The position numbers were made by a program, and so were the translations under genes. From an uncultured Burkholderiales bacterium (GTDB lineage: Bacteria > Pseudomonadota > Gammaproteobacteria > Burkholderiales > Burkholderiaceae_C): a DNA stretch of 41,251 nucleotides. Below are positions 34,658 through 41,251 of the stretch, in pieces (the first letter of the stretch is position 1; each line of letters starts with the position of its first letter). Below the pieces are notes generated by a model. That model was given only the letters and a program-made list of their open reading frames with translations. It made no database searches and was not told where the DNA came from. Where the stretch lies: contig CALAGS010000214.1 of NCBI GenBank assembly GCA_937891665.1, forward strand, positions 1 through 41,251, given 5' to 3'.

Positions 34658-35413
34658 ATGCGCCGAAATCTTGTATTTGTCTTTCTTCAAATTGCACTGC
34701 TAATTTCCATCCAAGCAGCTGAAGTCACTGTGGCTGTAGCTTCCAACTTCAGCTTACCTATGCGAAAAATTGTGGCGCAATTTGAAGCTGAGTCTGGCCA
34801 CAAAGTACGACTTTCATTGGGCTCAACGGGTGCCTTTTATGCGCAGATCAAAAATGGTGGGCCTTTTCACCTATTGCTTGCGGCGGATCAGGAAACGCCC
34901 GCTCGATTAGAAAAAGAAGGTCTGGGGCTTGCAGGTACTCGATTTACTTATGCTCAAGGCAGACTGGTTCTTTGGAGTCGACAAGCTGGACGGGTCGATC
35001 CAGAAGGGGAGATCTTAAAAACAGGTCGTTTTCAAAAACTAGCCATGGCCAATCCCAAACTAGCGCCTTATGGCGTTGCGGCCATGGAGACACTTCAAAG
35101 TTTGAGCTTAACTGAACTGCTCAAGTCAAAGTTTGTGCAAGGTGAAAACATCAGCCAAGCCTATCAATTTGTGGAAACTGAAAATGCCCAAATTGGTTTT
35201 GTCGCTATGTCGCAAGTTTTCTCGGAAGGCAAGTTGTTAAAAGGATCTGCGTGGATCGTGCCTCCTCAACTTTATTCACCGATTCAGCAAGATGCTATTT
35301 TGCTTTTAGCTGGGCAAAAAAATTCTGCAGCAATTGCACTCATGCGTTACTTGAAAACTGACAGAGCAAAGTCTGCTATGGGTGCCTACGGCTACAGCCA
35401 TTCAATTCAGTAG
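34658..35413 (+). CDS. modA: ModA-type molybdate ABC transporter substrate-binding protein
   Basis: Periplasmic binding protein of 251 residues for molybdate or tungstate. Signal peptide ends SIQA; the mature part starts AEVTVAVASNFSLPMRKIVAQFEA, typical of ModA, and GSTGAFYAQIKNGGPFHLLLAADQETPARLE carries the oxyanion-binding Ser/Ala loops. NPKLAPYGVAAMETL and a late GFVAMSQV fit the second lobe. ATG 34658 is favoured over starts at 34610 or 34628 because of the signal peptide. No modB or modC follows; the next gene is a dienelactone hydrolase. Confidence 0.9.
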   Translation: MRRNLVFVFLQIALLISIQAAEVTVAVASNFSLPMRKIVAQFEAESGHKVRLSLGSTGAFYAQIKNGGPFHLLLAADQETPARLEKEGLGLAGTRFTYAQGRLVLWSRQAGRVDPEGEILKTGRFQKLAMANPKLAPYGVAAMETLQSLSLTELLKSKFVQGENISQAYQFVETENAQIGFVAMSQVFSEGKLLKGSAWIVPPQLYSPIQQDAILLLAGQKNSAAIALMRYLKTDRAKSAMGAYGYSHSIQ

Positions 35414-35476
35414 ACACATAGACAAATAGGCGCAAGCGACCCTACAATTCGCTCACTAAATTGTCTTAGGCATACC

Positions 35477-36373
35477 ATGCATAAAAACCTCATTGATGAC
35501 ACTCAAGCGCTGTTAGATGGCCATATAGATGCCAATGGCACCACACGTCGCTTTGCACTCAAAGCAGCTTTGGGCGTTGGCTACGCATCCGCAGCCATGC
35601 CCATCATTGCGCAAACGGCCATCAAAACGCCCGTTGCAGGTTTGCTCACTGGCGAAGTCACCATTGATGTCAATGGCTTCAAGATGCCCGCCTATCGCAG
35701 TGCACCAGCAGGCAAATCTGATCTGCCTGTGGTGCTTGTGATTTCAGAAATTTTTGGTGTGCACGAATACATCGCCGATGTCACTCACCGTTTGGCACAT
35801 GCGGGCTACATGGCCATTGCCCCCGAACTTTTTGTGCGCCAAGGTGACCCCAGCGAGTATGGCGAGTTGGCCAAACTGCAATCAGAAATCATTGCCAAAG
35901 TACCCGACGCACAAGTGATGGCCGATTTGGACGCTACCGTGGCCTGGGCTTCGCGCAATGGCGGCAATGCTCAAAAATTGGCCATGACTGGCTTTTGCTG
36001 GGGTGGCCGCATCACTTGGCTGTATGCCGCGCATCAGCCCCAACTCAAGGCGGGTGTGGCTTGGTATGGCCGCTTGGTCGGCAACACAACAGCGCAAACG
36101 CCGGCGCACCCCTTGGCATTGGCCAGTCAACTCAAAGCACCCGTGCTGGGCCTTTATGGCGCAGCCGATACTGGCATTCCCCTAGACACGGTTGAAAAAA
36201 TGAAAGCCGCACTGGCACAAGGGCCCGGCGCTGCCAAGTCAAGCGAATTTGTGGTTTACCCAGAAGCACCGCACGCTTTTCATGCTGATTACCGACCAAC
36301 CTACCGCAAAGCGGCAGCAGACGATGGCTGGCAAAGAATGTTAAATTGGTTCAAGAAGCAAGGGGCTGTTTAA
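35477..36373 (+). CDS. Dienelactone hydrolase family protein with Tat-like leader
   Basis: Alpha/beta hydrolase of 298 residues in the dienelactone hydrolase family, whose catalytic triad is Cys-Asp-His. Visible: Glu91 (ISEIFGV), nucleophile Cys174 (TGFCWGGRIT), the Asp in YGAADTGIPLD and the His in APHAFHADYR. Before the domain, TTRRFALKAALGVGYASAAMPIIAQ is a twin-arginine-like leader with the RR at 24-25, suggesting export as a folded protein. The substrate is unknown; the export would be unusual for a true dienelactone hydrolase of chlorocatechol breakdown. It stands alone, 63 bases after modA. Confidence 0.9.
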   Translation: MHKNLIDDTQALLDGHIDANGTTRRFALKAALGVGYASAAMPIIAQTAIKTPVAGLLTGEVTIDVNGFKMPAYRSAPAGKSDLPVVLVISEIFGVHEYIADVTHRLAHAGYMAIAPELFVRQGDPSEYGELAKLQSEIIAKVPDAQVMADLDATVAWASRNGGNAQKLAMTGFCWGGRITWLYAAHQPQLKAGVAWYGRLVGNTTAQTPAHPLALASQLKAPVLGLYGAADTGIPLDTVEKMKAALAQGPGAAKSSEFVVYPEAPHAFHADYRPTYRKAAADDGWQRMLNWFKKQGAV

Positions 36374-36410
36374 AAGTCTTGGCAAATCAAACTCTAGAAG
36401 AAAAGACACC

Positions 36411-36740
36411 ATGGCCAAAACAGCACCACGGCAAGATACCGCACTGACCGAATCGGAAGAGGTTTTTGAAAAAGCCGCCGATTTGTTTCGCGTCATGTCG
36501 GCTCCCATGCGCTTGCGCATCATCAGCGCGCTTTGCAATGGCGAAAAGAATGTGGGCGAGTTGCTGGCCGAGATCGACACGACCCAGCCCAACATGTCGC
36601 AGCACCTGAACACCCTCTATCAGGCAGGCGTGCTTGGCAAGCGCCGCGAGGGTGTACAAATTTACTACCGCATCATCAACGACCGGGTGGTGACCCTTTG
36701 CCGTTCAGTGTGTGTGCAGATCGCCAGCGAAAGCGATTAA
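36411..36740 (+). CDS. ArsR-family regulator of the sulfur region
   Basis: Winged-helix repressor of 109 residues. FRVMSAPMRLRIISALCNGEKNVGELLAEIDTTQPNMSQHLNTLYQAGVLGKRREGVQIYYRI (read in parts) is the ArsR/SmtB helix-turn-helix with wing. Cysteines are at 42 (ALCNGE), 97 and 101 (LCRSVC). Relatives such as SqrR, BigR and the SoxR of sulfur-oxidising bacteria sense persulfides with two cysteines near 41-50 and 107-116, but exact positions here differ by about one helical turn. It precedes a DsrE-FccA-FccB run, which it probably represses. An intervening gap of 85 bases would hold its operator. Confidence 0.88.
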   Translation: MAKTAPRQDTALTESEEVFEKAADLFRVMSAPMRLRIISALCNGEKNVGELLAEIDTTQPNMSQHLNTLYQAGVLGKRREGVQIYYRIINDRVVTLCRSVCVQIASESD

Positions 36741-36825
36741 AGGTTTGATGTCAGTTTGAGGGCGGGTTTTTACGGGCATGCTTCCCCCCTTGAATCCGCT
36801 AATATCCATACTTAAGGAGCAACGA

Positions 36826-37236
36826 ATGAAACAACAACTGTTATTGATATCTGGCCTGCTGGCATGCACCCTGAGCTGGGCCGAGATCAAAGTGGTTTAC
36901 CACTTGAGTGAGGGTATCCCACAGGCATCACGGGCTATCGGCAACATCCGTAACCACCTAGCTGCCGACCCAACCGCCAAAATTGTGGTTGTCACCCATG
37001 GCCTGGGTATCGACTTTATGATCAACGGTGCCACCAACCAGCTTGACCAGCCGTTTGCTGGGAGTGTTGCTGATTTGGTCAACAAAGGCGTGGAGTTCCG
37101 TGTGTGCAACAACACCTTGGTGTCGCGCAAAATCTCTGCCGACAAACTGCTGATGGAAGCTAAAGTAGTACCCTCCGGTGTTGCCGAAGTGGCCAAGCTG
37201 CAGGCCAACGAGAAATTTGTGTATCTGCGCCCCTGA
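36826..37236 (+). CDS. Periplasmic DsrE-family protein
   Basis: A 136-residue protein with a signal peptide (LLISGLLACTLSWA) and a DsrE/DsrF-like domain: IKVVYHLSEGIPQASRAIGNIRNHLAADPTAKIVVVTHGLGIDFM in parts, followed by GVEFRVCNNTL, where Cys is at the position used for sulfur carriage in DsrE proteins. AAGGAG precedes ATG 36826; the frame extends upstream but lacks that ribosome site. DsrE-like proteins shuttle sulfur atoms in cytoplasm; exported versions occur next to sulfide-oxidising FccAB. The gene leads the fcc run. Confidence 0.87.
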   Translation: MKQQLLLISGLLACTLSWAEIKVVYHLSEGIPQASRAIGNIRNHLAADPTAKIVVVTHGLGIDFMINGATNQLDQPFAGSVADLVNKGVEFRVCNNTLVSRKISADKLLMEAKVVPSGVAEVAKLQANEKFVYLRP

Positions 37237-37285
37237 TGGGCGTTGTGAAGTTCAATCGCCCCTACTGTTTTTTTGAGGAAAACCC

Positions 37286-37594
37286 ATGAAGATTCAACAT
37301 GTTTTGACTGCGGCCTCTCTGGTCGCCTTGTCTGGTCTGGCCCAAGCCCAGGTCGATCCGCTGCATGTGCGCAGCTGGGCTGCATCTTGCGCCGCCTGCC
37401 ACGGTACCGATGGCCGTGCTCAGCCGGGCATGATTTCTTTGGCGGGTGTCCCTAAAGAAGTCACCATTCAGAAAATGCTGGACTACAAAGCCGGTCGCGT
37501 GCCAGCGGCCACCATCATGCATCAGCTCGCCAAGGGCTATTCCGACGAGCAAATCACCGCCATTGCTGGCTACTTTGCCGCCCAGAAGAAATAA
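37286..37594 (+). CDS. fccA: Cytochrome c subunit of flavocytochrome c sulfide dehydrogenase
   Basis: Exported monohaem c-type cytochrome of 102 residues, signal peptide ending GLAQA. The haem site is CAACH (AASCAACHGTDG), with Met near GMISLAG as a possible axial ligand. Terminal QLAKGYSDEQITAIAGYFAAQKK is typical of SoxE/FccA. Classic Allochromatium FccA is larger and dihaem; a short monohaem form is known in other sulfur oxidisers. GAGGAAA stands before ATG 37286, and the flavoprotein gene begins 13 bases downstream. It takes electrons from FccB. Confidence 0.87.
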   Translation: MKIQHVLTAASLVALSGLAQAQVDPLHVRSWAASCAACHGTDGRAQPGMISLAGVPKEVTIQKMLDYKAGRVPAATIMHQLAKGYSDEQITAIAGYFAAQKK

Positions 37595-37606
37595 GGAAAA
37601 ACTGCC

Positions 37607-38881
37607 ATGCAACGTCGTCATTTTTTACAAACAGGCTCCGCTTTGGGTGCCATGGGATTGGTTTCTGGTTGTGCCACCATGGGTGGGGGCAGTGGCCCCA
37701 AAGTGGTGGTCATCGGCGGGGGTTACGCGGGCGCCACGGCCGCCAAGTACCTGCGCATGTGGTCTGAACACAAGATCCAGGTCACCCTTGTCGAGCCAAG
37801 CGATGCCTTCATTTCTTGCCCGATGTCCAACCTCGTCATTGGCGGCAGCAAAACCATTACCGAGATCACGACGCCCTATGACAACCTGACCAAACGCCAC
37901 GGTGTCAAGATTATCAAGGACCGCGTCAACACCATCGATGCCGACAAGCGCATTGTCAAACTGGCCGGAGGCACCGAGCTGACTTATGACCGCCTGATTG
38001 TCTCGCCCGGTGTGGATTTCATGTGGGAAACCCTGCCCGGCATGAACAAAGCCGGTGCCAAAGACAAAGTCATGCACGCATGGAAGGCCGGCGCACAAAC
38101 CCTCACCCTGCGCAAGCAACTCGAAGCCATGCCCGACGGGGGCGTGTTCGCCATGTCCATCCCGCTAGCCCCTTACCGCTGTCCTCCCGGCCCTTACGAG
38201 CGTGCTTGCCAGGTGGCCGAATACTTCAGCAAGGCCAAGCCCAAGAGCAAAGTTCTGGTGTTGGACGCCAACGACGACGTGACCTCCAAAGGTCCTTTGT
38301 TCAAAAAAGCCTGGGCCGAGCGCTACAAAGGCATCGTCGAGTACCGTGGCAAGCACCGCGTCACCGATGTCGATGCAGCCACCAACACCTTGAAGTTCGA
38401 GTTCAACGACGACGTCAAGGCCAACGTGCTCAACGTCATTCCCAACATGCGTGCCGGTGACATTGCTGTCAACGCAGGCTTGGCTACAGCCAACAAGCGC
38501 TGGTGCGAAGTGGACTTCCTCACCTTCGAGTCGAAGGCCGCTAAAAACGTGCACGTGTTGGGTGACTCCATTCAGGTTGCGCCAGGCATGCCCAAGTCGG
38601 GCCATATGGCCAACCAGCACGGCAAAACATGCGCCGCTGCTGTGGTTGCCTTGCTGATGGGCAAACAAGTCAACCCGATGCCCATTTACAACAACACCTG
38701 CTACAGCTATGTCAGTTCCAAGGATGTGGTTCATGTGGCCAGCGTGCACCGCTTCGACGCCGAGAAGAAAACCATGCTGACCGTGCCAGGTTCAGGTGGT
38801 GTGTCTACCGCGGCCAATGAACTGGAAGGTGTTTACGCTTGGAGCTGGGCGCAAAACATCTGGGCCGACACATTGGCTTGA
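37607..38881 (+). CDS. fccB: Flavoprotein subunit of flavocytochrome c sulfide dehydrogenase
   Basis: FAD enzyme of 424 residues that oxidises sulfide to polysulfide/sulfur in the periplasm. A Tat-type leader is present: QRRHFLQTGSALGAMGLVSG. FAD motif VVVIGGGYAGATAA at about 33-46. The redox pair known from FccB (Cys161/Cys337) is matched by Cys192 in APYRCPPGPYERA and Cys365 in NNTCYSYV; Cys71 (ISCPMSNLVIGG) and Cys201 are also present. HVLGDSIQV and PKSGHMANQHGKTCA are the second dinucleotide block. It completes the ArsR-DsrE-FccAB set. The gene ends before a strong convergent terminator. Confidence 0.92.
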   Translation: MQRRHFLQTGSALGAMGLVSGCATMGGGSGPKVVVIGGGYAGATAAKYLRMWSEHKIQVTLVEPSDAFISCPMSNLVIGGSKTITEITTPYDNLTKRHGVKIIKDRVNTIDADKRIVKLAGGTELTYDRLIVSPGVDFMWETLPGMNKAGAKDKVMHAWKAGAQTLTLRKQLEAMPDGGVFAMSIPLAPYRCPPGPYERACQVAEYFSKAKPKSKVLVLDANDDVTSKGPLFKKAWAERYKGIVEYRGKHRVTDVDAATNTLKFEFNDDVKANVLNVIPNMRAGDIAVNAGLATANKRWCEVDFLTFESKAAKNVHVLGDSIQVAPGMPKSGHMANQHGKTCAAAVVALLMGKQVNPMPIYNNTCYSYVSSKDVVHVASVHRFDAEKKTMLTVPGSGGVSTAANELEGVYAWSWAQNIWADTLA

Positions 38882-38891
38882 TGTTCCTTGT

Positions 38892-38910
38892 GCGTGGCTG
38901 TCTGCCACGC
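38892..38910. other. G+C-rich hairpin after fccB
   Basis: GCGTGGC (38892-38898) and GCCACGC (38904-38910) form a 7-bp stem with loop tgtct, just after the fccB stop and immediately before the terminator. No U-run of its own; probably a transcript-stability element. Confidence 0.5.
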
Positions 38911-38960
38911 CATTGAAAAAACGCCTCAGTCCTTGAGATTGGCGGCGTTTTTTTTCAATG
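38911..38960. terminator. Bidirectional intrinsic terminator between fccB and yeeE-type gene
   Basis: CATTGAAAAAACGCC (38911-38925) pairs with GGCGTTTTTTTTCAATG (38944-38960), with eight T residues on the plus strand and six A residues on the left arm, so it can stop both the fcc transcripts (+) and the convergent transporter gene (-). Confidence 0.88.
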
Positions 38961-38999
38961 CGGAGCGCTCGCGCGGTAGTCCTGGCTTAGGAAAAAAAC

Positions 39000-40064
39000 T
39001 CAGATTTGCCAGCCCATGCTGCGGTGAATGCGCCAGGACAGGCCCGCACCTAGCCAGATGGCGATCAGGGTCAGCCAAGCTGTGAGCGAAAAAATAGAAC
39101 CACCCGTCATGCCCGCGCCCACCGTGCAGCCGCCAGCCAATACCGCGCCAAAACCCATGAGCACCGCACCTGTGAGGTAGTGGCCCAGTTTGTTCTCGGT
39201 CTTGAAGCCCTCGAACTTGAAGTCGCCGCCCACCAAGGCGCCCAATAATGAGCCCACGAAGGTGGCTGGCAGCAAACCCGCATCAAAGCCCAGGCTGGGC
39301 GATGTGGCGCTGGACAGGACCCGCATCAGCATCTCGGCCGATGCGCTACTGAAGCTGAGTCCCTGGATTTGCACCGCCTCAAAAGATTGTGAGGCGATCG
39401 CCTGCGTCAGGAACCAGCCCAATGCAATGCTCAAGCCCACAACGATGGCTCCAAGAGCCAAGCTCCAGCGCCGCTGGTGCGTCTTGAAGAAAAAGAAAAT
39501 TCCGGTGCCCAGCGCCAGCAGCGCCACTACCAACCCACCTGTAGGGCCCACGCCCGTGATCTGCAGCAAATCACGACTGGCTCCACCTTCGATGGGCCAC
39601 CAACTGGCCAAGGCCTGGCGGGCAGGGGCCAGCCAACCCCCAATGCTCGCTTGCACCGTGACGGCAAACACCAAGCCAGCCAGCAAGGCGCGCAAATTCC
39701 CATTGCCCGACAAAATCAGCAAACGGCTGGCGCAGCCGCGCGTCAAAATCATGCCAGCCCCAAACAACAAGCCGCCCAGCACCGCGCCTGAGATGCTGCC
39801 TGCTGGGCCAATGTAGCGGGCGTCTGCAGGTTTGAGCCAGCCCAAGAACACCAAAACCTGCACGCCCACAAGCGCCGCCCCAAAAGCCAGCCACCATACG
39901 CTGAAACGCTCGCCTGTCTGGCCTTCGCAGCACTCCACCACGGCCGCACGGGCACAAAACCGGCTGCGCTGGGCGGCCAAGCCAAACGTGAAGCCCACCA
40001 ACGCGCCCGCCATGGCCAGTACATTTGAGTCTCCCCAGGTTTCAAGCAAGTTTGCGAGATTCAT
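39000..40064 (-). CDS. YeeE/YedE-family sulfur-compound transporter
   Basis: Polytopic inner-membrane protein of 354 residues with about nine hydrophobic segments. Family members (TsuA, PmpA/B type) import thiosulfate or selenium/sulfur. The conserved cysteine-containing sites are all seen: QRSRFCARAAVVECCEG near the N-terminus, LTRGCASRLLILSGNGN in the middle and LAGGCTVGAGMTGGSIFS near the end. Start ATG 40064 is preferred since GGAG lies six bases upstream; the frame extends to 40097. It is convergent with fccB and divergent from the thioredoxin-like gene. Sulfur delivery to, or from, the periplasmic oxidation system is the likely role. Confidence 0.9.
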   Translation of the reverse strand: MNLANLLETWGDSNVLAMAGALVGFTFGLAAQRSRFCARAAVVECCEGQTGERFSVWWLAFGAALVGVQVLVFLGWLKPADARYIGPAGSISGAVLGGLLFGAGMILTRGCASRLLILSGNGNLRALLAGLVFAVTVQASIGGWLAPARQALASWWPIEGGASRDLLQITGVGPTGGLVVALLALGTGIFFFFKTHQRRWSLALGAIVVGLSIALGWFLTQAIASQSFEAVQIQGLSFSSASAEMLMRVLSSATSPSLGFDAGLLPATFVGSLLGALVGGDFKFEGFKTENKLGHYLTGAVLMGFGAVLAGGCTVGAGMTGGSIFSLTAWLTLIAIWLGAGLSWRIHRSMGWQI

Positions 40065-40167
40065 GGATTTCTCCAATAATTCATTGATTTCTAACATTGA
40101 AAAGTGCAGGTCATTGGCTGTTCAAGCCCGCTAAGCAAAACCTGCTATTGTGCACTGTCCGCAATTC

Positions 40168-40665
40168 ATGGCTACCACTCTGACTATGTTTTCTTCTTCT
40201 GTTTTGCGTCGTCGCGACTGGCTTTTACAGGTGGGGGTATCTCTTGCGACCATCCCTGCTTGGGGGCAATCGGGCCGTGCTGCCACCTTGCCCGCTGCCC
40301 AATCGCTGCCCGACGAACTGGCCCGCGCCCTGAAAAAGAAGCAAGCCCTGATCGTCATGGTCAGCTTGGAGGGTTGCGTGTTCTGTCGCCAAGCTCGCCA
40401 AAGTCACCTCTCACCCATGGCGCTTTCAGGCACCGTCATCGTGCAGGTGGACATGCGCAAAAACCTGCCCGTGCTCGACTTCGCGGGCAAGTTGACCACC
40501 CATGATGAACTGACTCGGCGGTGGAAAGTCTCGATCACGCCCACCTTGTTGTTCTTTGGGCCCGGTGGCAAAGAAGTGGCCGAGCGCATGGAGGGTGCTT
40601 ACCATCCCGATTTTTACGGCCCCTATCTCGAAGACCGCATGGCGCAAGGGCTCAAAGCCCTGTAA
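40168..40665 (+). CDS. Periplasmic thioredoxin-like protein, SoxW-like
   Basis: A 165-residue protein with a basic, twin-arginine-like leader (LRRRDWLLQVGVSLATIPAWGQSGRA). The thioredoxin fold shows the redox pair CVFC (SLEGCVFCRQARQ), the strand IVQVDMR, cis-Pro in ITPTLLFFGPGGKEVAERMEG and a C-terminal helix. SoxW/SoxS-type thioredoxins keep the SoxY carrier cysteine reduced. The start is uncertain: GTG 40150, ATG 40168 and ATG 40186 are possible. Neighbours (transporter, cytochrome c) place it in sulfur oxidation. Confidence 0.82.
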   Translation: MATTLTMFSSSVLRRRDWLLQVGVSLATIPAWGQSGRAATLPAAQSLPDELARALKKKQALIVMVSLEGCVFCRQARQSHLSPMALSGTVIVQVDMRKNLPVLDFAGKLTTHDELTRRWKVSITPTLLFFGPGGKEVAERMEGAYHPDFYGPYLEDRMAQGLKAL

Positions 40666-40828
40666 GGCCATAGGCTGTGCTGGCAAAAACCTCTCTGACC
40701 GATCACAGTTTGCAACCAGCCCTCAGTAGAATCACTGACGCAAAAAGTTGAGCGCTTTTTCGCAAAGTCGTATTGATCTAGGTTAAATTACCGTTTGGTT
40801 ATATTTAAAACCTTAACTCGGAGCTCTC

Positions 40829-41137
40829 ATGAAATTGATTTTCGCTGCTGTTGCCATTTCCGCCCTGATGTCAGCACCTGCCTTTGCCAACGCAGACTTG
40901 GCCAAGAAAAACGCTTGCATGGCCTGCCACGCCGTGGACAAGAAACTGGTGGGTCCCTCTTACAATGATGTGGCAAAAAAATACGCTGGCCAAAAAGACG
41001 CTGAAGCCACACTGGCTAAAAGTATCAAGGCTGGTGGTTCGGGCAAGTGGGGCCCTGTACCCATGCCTGCCCAAGCTGCTCTGAGCGATGCCGATGCCCT
41101 GACGTTGGCCAAATGGGTTTTGGCTGGTGCCAAGTAA
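40829..41137 (+). CDS. Class I cytochrome c, c551/c552-like
   Basis: Monohaem cytochrome of 102 residues, signal peptide ending APAFA. The haem site is CMACH (KNACMACHAVDKKLVGPS), and the axial Met is in GPVPMPAQAA, all standard for cytochrome c551/c552. It has GGAG (TCGGAGCTCTC) before ATG 40829. As part of the sulfur region it would accept electrons from FccAB or sulfur dehydrogenase and pass them to a terminal oxidase. The flanking 160-base upstream gap is A+T-rich and may carry its promoter, though no good -35/-10 pair stands out. Confidence 0.9.
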   Translation: MKLIFAAVAISALMSAPAFANADLAKKNACMACHAVDKKLVGPSYNDVAKKYAGQKDAEATLAKSIKAGGSGKWGPVPMPAQAALSDADALTLAKWVLAGAK

Positions 41138-41219
41138 GTCAAGCCTTTGCGAGCTTGATCAGCTGGCATGATTGAGAAAGCCCGATGAGTCATCTTGGCT
41201 TTTTTGATGGGAGATTTGA

Positions 41220-41251
41220 ATGAAAACCCGAAACAAGACCGCGATGGTCGG
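41220..41251 (+). CDS. Start of next gene, cut by window end
   Basis: ATG 41220 opens a frame (MKTRNKTAMV) that runs to the window edge. GGGAG stands six bases before it. By position after a cytochrome c and a SoxW-like gene it could be soxC (sulfur dehydrogenase), but ten residues do not allow identification. Confidence 0.4.
   Translation, partial: MKTRNKTAMV

Noticed and set aside
39190..39816. A 208-codon open frame on the plus strand opposite the YeeE-type transporter gene
   Set aside because: It is a shadow of a G+C-rich membrane-protein gene; its translation is Pro/Ser/Lys-rich with no domain, and no ribosome site is seen.
40773..40805. Possible promoter TTGATC ... TATATT before the cytochrome c gene
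   Set aside because: The spacing of about 21 bases is too long for a standard sigma-70 promoter.
1..41251. Search for CRISPR arrays, tRNAs, insertion sequences, phage genes, defence or toxin-antitoxin pairs
   Set aside because: No regularly spaced repeats, cloverleaf-like elements, transposase motifs or paired small toxin/antitoxin frames were recognised by eye.

Overview
The window looks like chromosomal DNA of a freshwater betaproteobacterium, order Burkholderiales, most likely family Comamonadaceae (Limnohabitans-like). The support is gene content and order (hemF-nadD-rsfS-rlmH-maf, a Bug-type solute receptor, monomeric isocitrate dehydrogenase, a nag-type ring hydroxylase, a FccAB/YeeE/SoxW-like sulfur cluster) and codon use of moderate G+C. 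The species is inferred from protein resemblance recalled from memory, not from a search. No rRNA, tRNA, CRISPR array, insertion sequence or phage gene was seen.

Layout. (1) 1-5224, plus strand: the end of purD, a PlsC-like acyltransferase, hemF, nadD, rsfS, rlmH and maf form a tightly packed housekeeping run with several 4-base overlaps, followed by a PhyH-family dioxygenase. (2) 5208-8697: a convergent gamma-glutamyltransferase, and divergently trhO, which carries an extra glutathione-S-transferase-like domain. (3) 8670-15701, minus strand: a catabolic run with a Bug receptor, gluconokinase, a small alpha-beta-barrel protein, gluconate-5-dehydrogenase-like and L-idonate-dehydrogenase-like enzymes, a VOC protein, a Baeyer-Villiger-type monooxygenase and a membrane-anchored alpha/beta hydrolase. 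(4) 15849-20766: two MFS transporters and a TauE exporter on the plus strand, around a minus-strand aminotransferase-RidA pair. (5) 20868-24339: a small unknown protein ending in a possible sliding-clamp motif, icd on the minus strand, and the decayed remains of a large alpha/beta hydrolase gene. (6) 24361-27315: an SGNH-like lipoprotein, then a ring-hydroxylating oxygenase (NagG/NagH-like) with a Rieske ferredoxin but no reductase. (7) 27344-31596, minus strand: CoA-binding protein, MetY, acyl-CoA ligase and a crotonase lacking both usual catalytic glutamates. (8) 31729-36373, plus strand: malonyl-CoA decarboxylase, a B12/radical-SAM protein, an orphan ModA and a probably exported dienelactone hydrolase. 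(9) 36411-41251: a sulfur-oxidation region with an ArsR regulator, DsrE protein, FccA/FccB, a YeeE transporter, a thioredoxin-like protein, cytochrome c and the start of another gene, visibly more G+C-rich than the rest.

How the parts work together. Region 3 reads as uptake and conversion of a sugar acid: idonate or 5-keto-gluconate is oxidised or reduced to gluconate, which is phosphorylated to 6-phosphogluconate. The monooxygenase/hydrolase pair could cleave a ketone through an ester. Region 6 would hydroxylate a salicylate-like aromatic acid with electrons from a reductase encoded elsewhere. Region 9 would oxidise sulfide or handle thiosulfate in the periplasm and pass electrons to c-type cytochromes.

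The most unusual points are the TrhO-GST fusion, the histone-H1-like tail on RsfS, the small protein with a C-terminal QTDLF sequence, the crotonase without catalytic glutamates inside a metY operon, the cysteine-containing ArsR regulator of the sulfur region, and the Abhydrolase_10-like pseudogene.
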